Source: Candidatus Woesearchaeota archaeon (GTDB taxonomy: Archaea; Nanobdellota; Nanobdellia; Woesearchaeales; GW2011-AR15). From it: a DNA stretch of 19,186 nucleotides. Below are positions 14,322 to 19,186 of the stretch, in pieces. A model generated the notes under the pieces. That model had not been told where the DNA came from and made no database searches. It saw only the letters and a program-made list of their open reading frames with translations. A program made the position numbers and the translations under genes. The stretch covers positions 1-19,186 of the forward strand of contig JAFGSP010000152.1 of assembly GCA_016934775.1 (NCBI GenBank), written 5' to 3'. Numbering within the stretch: the first letter of the stretch is position 1; each line of letters begins with the position of its first letter.

Positions 14322-14381
14322 AGCTATGCTTTCACAACCAGCGAAAATGTTTACATTTTCTGGGCTATGAAAGCATTAGCT
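14322..14381. repeat. 60-bp nested palindrome before the HMG-CoA synthase promoter
   Basis: The outer arms AGCTATGCTTTCA (14322-14334) and TGAAAGCATTAGCT (14368-14381) pair with one bulged base. The inner arms CCAGCGAAAATGT (14338-14350) and ACATTTTCTGG (14353-14363) pair with a two-base bulge around a TT loop. The 12-mer GCTTTCACAACC occurs at 14328-14339 and again at 14379-14390, the second copy touching the TATA box of HMG-CoA synthase. It could be a terminator hairpin, a small mobile palindrome, or an operator region. Confidence 0.5.
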
Positions 14382-14390
14382 TTCACAACC

Positions 14391-14399
14391 TTTAAAAAT
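14391..14399 (+). promoter_or_regulatory. TATA box of the upper mevalonate operon
   Basis: TTTAAAAAT is centred ~28 nt before the ATG at 14423, implying an almost leaderless mRNA for the operon. One copy of GCTTTCACAACC (14379-14390) abuts it upstream, where TFB or a regulator would bind. Confidence 0.5.
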
Positions 14400-14422
14400 T
14401 ATTACTATGTTCTGGGAGTTAT

Positions 14423-15457
14423 ATGGTGGGAATTGTCACTTGGGGAAGCTACATCCCTAAATACAGGATAAAGGCAGAAGATATTGCAAAAGCCTGGGGA
14501 AGCAACCCAGAGCAGATTAAATCAGGATTGATGATAACAGAGAAATCCCTGCCTGGCATCGATGAAGATACGATTACAATAGCTGTTGAGGCTGCGAGGA
14601 ATGCGGTCAGGGCAGCCCGCATCGATCCCAAGAGCATCGGAGCAGTCTATATCGGCTCTGAATCTCATCCTTATGCTGTAAAGCCAACAGGCACTGTTGT
14701 TGCAGAAGCCCTGAACATGGGCAATAAATATACGACAGCAGATTTTGAATTTGCGTGCAAGGCAGGCACAGCAGCCATCCAGGTGAGCATGGCCATGGTC
14801 CGCTCGGGAATGGCAGAATATGCATTGGCAGGAGGCTGCGATACAGCGCAGGCATCTCCGGGAGACCCTCTTGAGTATACAGCTGCAGCCGGCGGGGCAG
14901 TGTTTCTTATTGGTTTGGAAAATGTGTCTGCTGAGATAAACCACACAGTCTCATATACCTCAGATACGCCTGATTTCTGGAGAAAAAAATATGAAAAATA
15001 TCCTGCTCACGGAGGCGCATTTACAGGACAGCCCGCATACTACAGGCACGTAATAGCTGCTACAAGCATGCTCATGGAAAAAGCCAACACAAGCTCAGCT
15101 GATTATGATTATGCGATCTTCCACCAGCCGAACGGCAAGTTTCCTACGAGAGTGGCCAAGATTCTGGGATTCAAAAAAGAGCAGATTCAGCCAGGCCTGG
15201 TTGTATCAAAAATCGGGAACACATATTCTGGATCATCAATATTAGGATTATGCGCAGTTCTTGACATAGCAAAGCCAGGCGACAGGATTTTGCTTACATC
15301 CTATGGTTCAGGTGCGGGCTCAGACAGTTTTGATATTACAGTCACAGATAAGATTTTTTATGCCCGGGAAAAGAACAGGACAGTAGAATCATACATCCAG
15401 GATAAGATCTATGTCGATTATACAAAATACTTGAAAAACACAGGGAATCTGAGATGA
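14423..15457 (+). CDS. Hydroxymethylglutaryl-CoA synthase, archaeal type, 344 aa
   Basis: Condenses acetoacetyl-CoA with acetyl-CoA to HMG-CoA. The catalytic triad is in place: Glu80 (IGSESHPYAVKPT), acyl-accepting Cys112 (FEFACKAGTAA) and His234 (AIFHQPNGKFP). Conserved GGCDTAQASPGDPLEYTAAAGG (137-158) and YSGSSILGL further support the thiolase-fold family. The length of ~345 residues is that of archaeal enzymes, shorter than eukaryotic ones. First gene of the operon, near-leaderless. Its stop overlaps the thiolase start (ATGA, 15454-15457). Known for the archaeal family (methanogen enzyme): it forms a complex with the thiolase and DUF35 protein that passes acetoacetyl-CoA directly from one active site to the other. 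The same gene order here implies the same complex. Confidence 0.93.
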   Translation: MVGIVTWGSYIPKYRIKAEDIAKAWGSNPEQIKSGLMITEKSLPGIDEDTITIAVEAARNAVRAARIDPKSIGAVYIGSESHPYAVKPTGTVVAEALNMGNKYTTADFEFACKAGTAAIQVSMAMVRSGMAEYALAGGCDTAQASPGDPLEYTAAAGGAVFLIGLENVSAEINHTVSYTSDTPDFWRKKYEKYPAHGGAFTGQPAYYRHVIAATSMLMEKANTSSADYDYAIFHQPNGKFPTRVAKILGFKKEQIQPGLVVSKIGNTYSGSSILGLCAVLDIAKPGDRILLTSYGSGAGSDSFDITVTDKIFYAREKNRTVESYIQDKIYVDYTKYLKNTGNLR

Positions 15458-16608
15458 GAAAAGTAGCAGTAATAGGACTTGGCATGACAAAGTTCGGCCA
15501 GCTGTTTGACAGGGATTTAGTAAGCCTTGCAGTAGAGGCAGGAGCAAAGGCTGTGAGAGATGCAGGGGTCAGGCAGAAAGATGTTGAGGCCCTTTACGGC
15601 GGAACAATGTCCGGCGGCCTTTTTATCAACCAGGAGCATCTGAGCAGCGTGCTTGCTGATAAGATGGGCTTCAGGAACATACCAAGCACAAGAGTTGAAG
15701 CAGCGTGCGCATCAGGCGGCCTGGCCCTAAGACAGGGATATATAGATGTGGCCTCAGGCATGCATGATATCGCAGTAGTTGGCGGCGTGGAAAAGATGAC
15801 AGATATTGGCACGCATAGCACAACAAACGTCCTTGCTACTGCAGCTGATACAGAATACGAGGGAGCGCAGGGAGCTACTTTTCCGGGGCTGTATGCTATG
15901 ATGGCAAAGCTCCATATGCACAGATACAAGACAACAGAAGAACAGATGGCTCTTGTTGCTGTGAAAAATCATAAGAATGCCCTATTTAACGAGCATGCCC
16001 AGTTCCAGAAACAGATATCTGTGAATGATGTGCTCAACAGCCCTGTCATTGCAGACCCGCTCAAGCTTTTGGACGCTTCTCCAATAACAGACGGCGCAGC
16101 AGCGCTTGTGCTTGCATCTGAAGAAAAGGCCCATGAGTTATGTGATACACCTGTCTGGATAGCTGGCAGCGGCCATGCCACAGACACAATCAGCCTGCAT
16201 GACAGAGAAGATATTTTGACACTAAAGGCAACTGTCCAGGCAGCAAAACAGGCATACCTGCAGTCAGGTCTTGAACCAAAAGATATAGGCACAGTTGAGG
16301 TGCATGATTGTTTTACAATAGCTGAACTGCTTGCTTTGGAAGACCTGGGATTTGTGGAAAAAGGCAAATCCGGGAAGTTCACAGAAGACGGAGAAACTGA
16401 GATAGGCGGGAAGATTCCTGTAAATACCTCTGGCGGCCTGAAAGCAAAAGGCCATCCTATTGGTGCATCAGGGATTTCCCAGGCAATAGAAGCAGTGCTG
16501 CAGTTAAGAGGAGATGCAGGAAAGAGGAATACAGGAGCAGAGACAGCGATGACCCACAACATTGGGGGTACAGGAGGCACAGCAGTTGTGCATATTTTTA
16601 AGAGATAA
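15454..16608 (+). CDS. Acetyl-CoA C-acetyltransferase (archaeal SCP2-like thiolase), 384 aa
   Basis: Makes acetoacetyl-CoA from two acetyl-CoA for HMG-CoA synthase. Visible active-site elements: nucleophile Cys85 (VEAACASGGLAL), His284 in VEVHDCFT, His334 in GGLKAKGHPIGASG, and THNIGGTGG near the C-terminus, where classical thiolases have a CxG motif. These features place it in the archaeal/SCP2 group rather than the bacterial biosynthetic group. Length is usual for the family. It overlaps the preceding gene by 4 nt, so translation is likely coupled, and is followed after 35 nt by the DUF35 gene. Confidence 0.92.
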   Translation: MRKVAVIGLGMTKFGQLFDRDLVSLAVEAGAKAVRDAGVRQKDVEALYGGTMSGGLFINQEHLSSVLADKMGFRNIPSTRVEAACASGGLALRQGYIDVASGMHDIAVVGGVEKMTDIGTHSTTNVLATAADTEYEGAQGATFPGLYAMMAKLHMHRYKTTEEQMALVAVKNHKNALFNEHAQFQKQISVNDVLNSPVIADPLKLLDASPITDGAAALVLASEEKAHELCDTPVWIAGSGHATDTISLHDREDILTLKATVQAAKQAYLQSGLEPKDIGTVEVHDCFTIAELLALEDLGFVEKGKSGKFTEDGETEIGGKIPVNTSGGLKAKGHPIGASGISQAIEAVLQLRGDAGKRNTGAETAMTHNIGGTGGTAVVHIFKR

Positions 16609-16643
16609 GAAATTAAAATAACTAATACCTAAATGATAAGAAA

Positions 16644-17057
16644 ATGACAGTCCCGAAGATATGGCGGAAAATCCCTGAAATGTATAACCTGAAGGGAAGA
16701 ATATGCCCCGAATGCAATAGCTATTTCTTTCCGCCCAGAGAGTTCTGCACAAAGTGCGGAAATGAAAAGATGGAAGACTATTTTTTTCAGGGTATAGGAA
16801 AAATAATTAGCTTTACAATAATAAGGACACCTGTTTCAGACCCGGAGAATGAGAACATGGATATTGCTGCAAGGAACATTCCTTATGTCCTGGCAATAAT
16901 TGAGCTGGCAGAAGGCCCGAGGCTTACAGCCCAGGTAGTGGACTGCAGGAAGGAAGATGTTGAGATAGGCAAAGATGTCGAGATGGTATTCAGGAAGATA
17001 ATGGAAAAAGGAGAAAAAGGAGTGATCCAGTATGGCTACAAGTTCAGACTTGCTTGA
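16644..17057 (+). CDS. DUF35 OB-fold zinc-ribbon protein, scaffold of the thiolase/HMG-CoA synthase complex, 137 aa
   Basis: N-terminal helix (VPKIWRKIPEMYNLKG, 3-18), a rubredoxin-like zinc ribbon with Cys21, Cys24, Cys35 and Cys38 (CPEC, CTKCG), then an OB-fold barrel (about 48-125). Proteins of this family in archaea hold thiolase and HMG-CoA synthase together and shape a shared CoA-binding site. They have no catalytic residues of their own. The start at 16644 is supported by the family's usual opening (V-P-x-x-W-R-x-I-P). The gene overlaps HMG-CoA reductase by 26 nt. Confidence 0.88.
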   Translation: MTVPKIWRKIPEMYNLKGRICPECNSYFFPPREFCTKCGNEKMEDYFFQGIGKIISFTIIRTPVSDPENENMDIAARNIPYVLAIIELAEGPRLTAQVVDCRKEDVEIGKDVEMVFRKIMEKGEKGVIQYGYKFRLA

Positions 17058-18246
17058 TAAATTAATGAAAGGCGAACTGAAATTATATGAGCTTGACAAA
17101 TATGGAGAAGAACTTGCCATGGAGACTCGAAGGAGATACCTTGAGAAAAAGATAGAAAAAGAACTTGAAGCAATTGGTTCAACAGTCCTGGAAGCAAAAA
17201 GATGTAAGGCAAATATTGAGAATATGATAGGCGCTGCCCAGATTCCTATCGGCATAGCAGGTCCGGTCAAGATTATTGGAGAGCTTTCAAGAGGCCTGTT
17301 CTATCTGCCTTTGGCTACAACAGAAGGAGCATTGGCAGCATCTGTGAGCAGGGGATGCAAGGCTATTAATGAATCCGGAGGAGCTTATGCTACAATCATA
17401 TCTGATATGCAAAGCAGATCAATATTGTTCAGGGCAGATTCTATAAAAGAATCAAAGAGTTTTGCAGAATGGGTGAAGAACAACGTTGGCCAGCTGAAAG
17501 AAGCAGGCGAAGAAAGTGAACGTTTCATAGACATAATTGATATAGGCACATATATTGTCGGCCTTAATGTTTGGCTTAGGCTTAAGGCAGATACGAATGA
17601 TGCCATGGGCATGAATATGGTGACTATAGCTGGAAAGAAGATTGCAGAATATATTATAGAAAATTATGAAGGAAAGATTGAGTTTGTCTCAGAATCAGGG
17701 AATCTATGTGTTGATAAAAAACCGAGCGCTATGAACTTAATCAACAGCAGGGGCAAGAGAGTGGCAGCATCTATAGACCTTCCAGAAGAGATAATCCAGG
17801 GAGTGCTGAAGACAACTTCAGAGAAGCTTGTAGATATGAATTACAGGAAAAATCTTTTGGGAAGCGCTGCTGCCGGCTCCCTTGGATATAATGCGCATTT
17901 CGCAAATATTATTGCTGCGATGTTTATAGCTACAGGTCAGGACGCAGCACATACAGTAGATGGCTCTCTCGGGTTCACGACAGTGGAAAAAACAGAAGAC
18001 GGTGTGAATTTCACAATTACATTGGCAGGTTTGCAGGTCGGAACAATAGGAGGGGGCACAGGGCTGAAGACGCAGAAAGAATGCCTTTCTATACTTGGTG
18101 CTGAAGGTCCTGGTGATCCACCAGGATCAAATTCAAAAAAGCTCGCTGAGATAGTCGCAGTAGCTGTTCTTGCAGGTGAGATTTCACTTCTTGGAGCGCT
18201 GTGTTCCAAAGATTTGTCAATAGCGCATCAGGCGCTTAACAGATAA
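17032..18246 (+). CDS. hmgA: Hydroxymethylglutaryl-CoA reductase, class I, 404 aa
   Basis: Reduces HMG-CoA to mevalonate with two NADPH. Catalytic residues are visible: Glu98 (ATTEGALAASVSRG), Lys229 (NLCVDKKPSAMN), Asp304 (TGQDAAHTVDGS) and His399 (IAHQALNR at the C-terminus). The NADPH-binding segment reads TNDAMGMNM (188-196), with Asn where TGDAMGMN is usual, a small deviation. The protein ends within a few residues of the catalytic His region, without the eukaryotic phosphorylation tail, and it has no membrane domain, as in other archaeal enzymes. A ribosome binding site GGAGTGATC (17019-17027), inside the DUF35 gene and 4 nt before the ATG, supports this start. Last gene of the upper-pathway operon. 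Confidence 0.93.
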   Translation: MATSSDLLDKLMKGELKLYELDKYGEELAMETRRRYLEKKIEKELEAIGSTVLEAKRCKANIENMIGAAQIPIGIAGPVKIIGELSRGLFYLPLATTEGALAASVSRGCKAINESGGAYATIISDMQSRSILFRADSIKESKSFAEWVKNNVGQLKEAGEESERFIDIIDIGTYIVGLNVWLRLKADTNDAMGMNMVTIAGKKIAEYIIENYEGKIEFVSESGNLCVDKKPSAMNLINSRGKRVAASIDLPEEIIQGVLKTTSEKLVDMNYRKNLLGSAAAGSLGYNAHFANIIAAMFIATGQDAAHTVDGSLGFTTVEKTEDGVNFTITLAGLQVGTIGGGTGLKTQKECLSILGAEGPGDPPGSNSKKLAEIVAVAVLAGEISLLGALCSKDLSIAHQALNR

Positions 18247-18273
18247 TGTTTTTAGAGGGCGTTCTCGAAAACC

Positions 18274-18281
18274 TATTTAAA
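18274..18281 (+). promoter_or_regulatory. TATA box of the 258-aa gene
   Basis: TATTTAAA is centred ~26 nt before the ATG at 18304, the standard leaderless spacing. It lies 27 nt after the HMG-CoA reductase stop, so the next gene is probably transcribed separately. Confidence 0.55.
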
Positions 18282-18303
18282 AAAGAGTATATTCCTCTTC
18301 TGG

Positions 18304-19080
18304 ATGACTCGAATTGATCAGGAAGTGTCTTGTACAAAAGGGGAAGATAATCCCTATGATCCTTATAATTTGTTGTGGGCTGCAAATGAAGGGTTGGAAA
18401 AGTTATTGAATACTGCGAATAAAATACTGCCTGATCATCTGAAATATCTTACGCCTGAGGAAGTTGCAGAAAGAAATGAACAGATTAAAAGAGAATGGGA
18501 GCAAGATATTGAAGATTTTTTTATGAATACAAAAATTTGGCATTATGCAGCAAACCTGCAGCATCTTCAGATGTGTTATGATTCAATCATCAAATGTCTT
18601 GATCAAGATCAGACTCCCTCTTATGATACCATTCAGGAGGTATTAGGGCTATTAGGTTTTTTTTCTCAAACTACGTATGAAGAGTACAAAAAGTTTGTTC
18701 TTGAATTATTCGATGCGTTTCGTGATAAATGGGTGGAAAAAGGAGTAGACCCTAATTATTTTGAAGCACATAACTGTTTGTTCTATCAAATAAAAACAAC
18801 TTCTATGAATTTACAGGTAATGTTTATTCCCCTTTTTGAAGATTTTCATGACTTTCTTGTGAACTCATACGATCCTGAAGATCAAGAATATAGGCAACTA
18901 GTTAAGAATTTATATTCATTAACAAGTGTGGGATTTCTCTTAGGCTTGGACTCCAAAAACAACTATGATTCCTTTCGAGAATACGTTAAAGAACCACCAG
19001 AAATACCTTTATTTCAAATCCCCATGTGTGAGTTGCCATCCGTTCTTCAATATTATGCACAAAAGGACAAGAGTGAATAA
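18304..19080 (+). CDS. Hypothetical helical protein, 258 aa
   Basis: An acidic, predominantly helical soluble protein without signal peptide or membrane segment. It is rich in aromatic residues and has several long amphipathic helices (for example ~27-75 and ~105-145). Five cysteines are scattered without a metal motif. I recognise no family. The start is supported by a TATA box at leaderless distance. It uses more T-ending codons than the mevalonate genes just upstream and is not obviously part of that operon. A T-rich terminator and an IS200/IS605-like end follow it. Confidence 0.65.
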   Translation: MTRIDQEVSCTKGEDNPYDPYNLLWAANEGLEKLLNTANKILPDHLKYLTPEEVAERNEQIKREWEQDIEDFFMNTKIWHYAANLQHLQMCYDSIIKCLDQDQTPSYDTIQEVLGLLGFFSQTTYEEYKKFVLELFDAFRDKWVEKGVDPNYFEAHNCLFYQIKTTSMNLQVMFIPLFEDFHDFLVNSYDPEDQEYRQLVKNLYSLTSVGFLLGLDSKNNYDSFREYVKEPPEIPLFQIPMCELPSVLQYYAQKDKSE

Positions 19081-19090
19081 TCTTTGTCTA

Positions 19091-19102
19091 TTTTTATTTT
19101 TT
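19091..19102 (+). terminator. T-rich terminator candidate after the 258-aa gene
   Basis: Eleven of twelve bases are T, starting 10 nt after the stop codon. It is followed at once by a GC-rich hairpin that probably belongs to the neighbouring element. Confidence 0.45.
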
Positions 19103-19105
19103 AAC

Positions 19106-19166
19106 AGCGGGCGTTAGCCCGCTCATGGGATGAAGAAATCCCCGCACTTTAGTGCGAGTTCTAGAA
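19106..19166. mobile_element. IS200/IS605-like end hairpins, possibly truncated by the window end
   Basis: A perfect 7-bp hairpin AGCGGGC/GCCCGCT with GTTA loop (19106-19123) is followed by GATGAAG (19129-19135), then the hairpin CGCAC/GTGCG with TTTA loop (19143-19156), then AGTTC and the palindrome TTCTAGAA (19159-19166). The order hairpin, GATGAAG, TTTA-loop hairpin, AGTTC matches the structure at 6485-6587 and what I recall of right ends or guide-RNA scaffolds of TnpB-carrying IS200/IS605 elements. No transposase is visible to the left, so it is either a solo end or an element continuing past the window. Confidence 0.45.
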
Positions 19167-19186
19167 AGATTTTTTTAGCGGCTTCG

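Noticed and set aside
15969..16580. Long minus-strand open frame (203 codons) against the thiolase gene
   Set aside because: The plus strand encodes a thiolase with all active-site motifs; the opposite frame is a shadow with no recognisable features.

Overview
The window looks like part of an archaeal chromosome, most likely from a DPANN-type lineage (Woesearchaeota/Pacearchaeota-like; this is inference). The evidence is that several genes have an archaeal TATA box centred about 24-30 nt before the start codon with almost no leader, that it carries an archaeal-type mevalonate gene set (HMG-CoA synthase, SCP2-like thiolase, DUF35, class I HMG-CoA reductase), and that two large surface proteins carry a K-(G/S)-Q plus hydrophobic N-terminus of the archaeal class III signal type.

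Layout. 1-1346: AT-rich stretch with the 3' end of one gene, a small minus-strand membrane-protein gene broken by a frameshift in a short T run, and two small unknown genes. 1345-5414: a two-gene unit for exported proteins (283 aa membrane-anchored and 1065 aa cysteine-rich secreted), convergent with a minus-strand HExxH membrane protein (5411-6316). 6317-6718: intergenic, with hairpins resembling an IS200/IS605 right end. 6719-9043: two tandem modules of winged-helix nucleotidyltransferase (MNT) plus HEPN protein, each with a palindrome directly after its TATA box. 9040-11110: diphosphomevalonate decarboxylase (MDD) and phosphomevalonate kinase (PMK). 11111-11251: a multi-armed inverted-repeat element. 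11317-14274: a 985-aa surface protein. 14423-18246: HMG-CoA synthase, thiolase, DUF35 and HMG-CoA reductase, overlapping or closely spaced. 18304-19080: unknown helical protein. 19106-19166: a second IS200/IS605-like hairpin set, cut by the window end.

Metabolic logic. The second cluster makes mevalonate from acetyl-CoA. The first carries the two late steps of the classical mevalonate route (PMK and MDD). Mevalonate kinase, isopentenyl-diphosphate isomerase and isopentenyl phosphate kinase are not in the window. The PMK plus MDD pair suggests the eukaryote/Sulfolobales-like route rather than the anhydromevalonate route usual in archaea.

The most striking point is the junction between the MNT/HEPN modules and the mevalonate genes. 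The second HEPN stop overlaps the MDD start (ATGA). Directly after the first HEPN gene lies a decayed copy of the MDD 5' end (7830-7904). The second MNT/HEPN module is therefore bracketed by a dead and a live MDD start, which suggests insertion or duplication of a toxin-antitoxin-like module at an isoprenoid gene.
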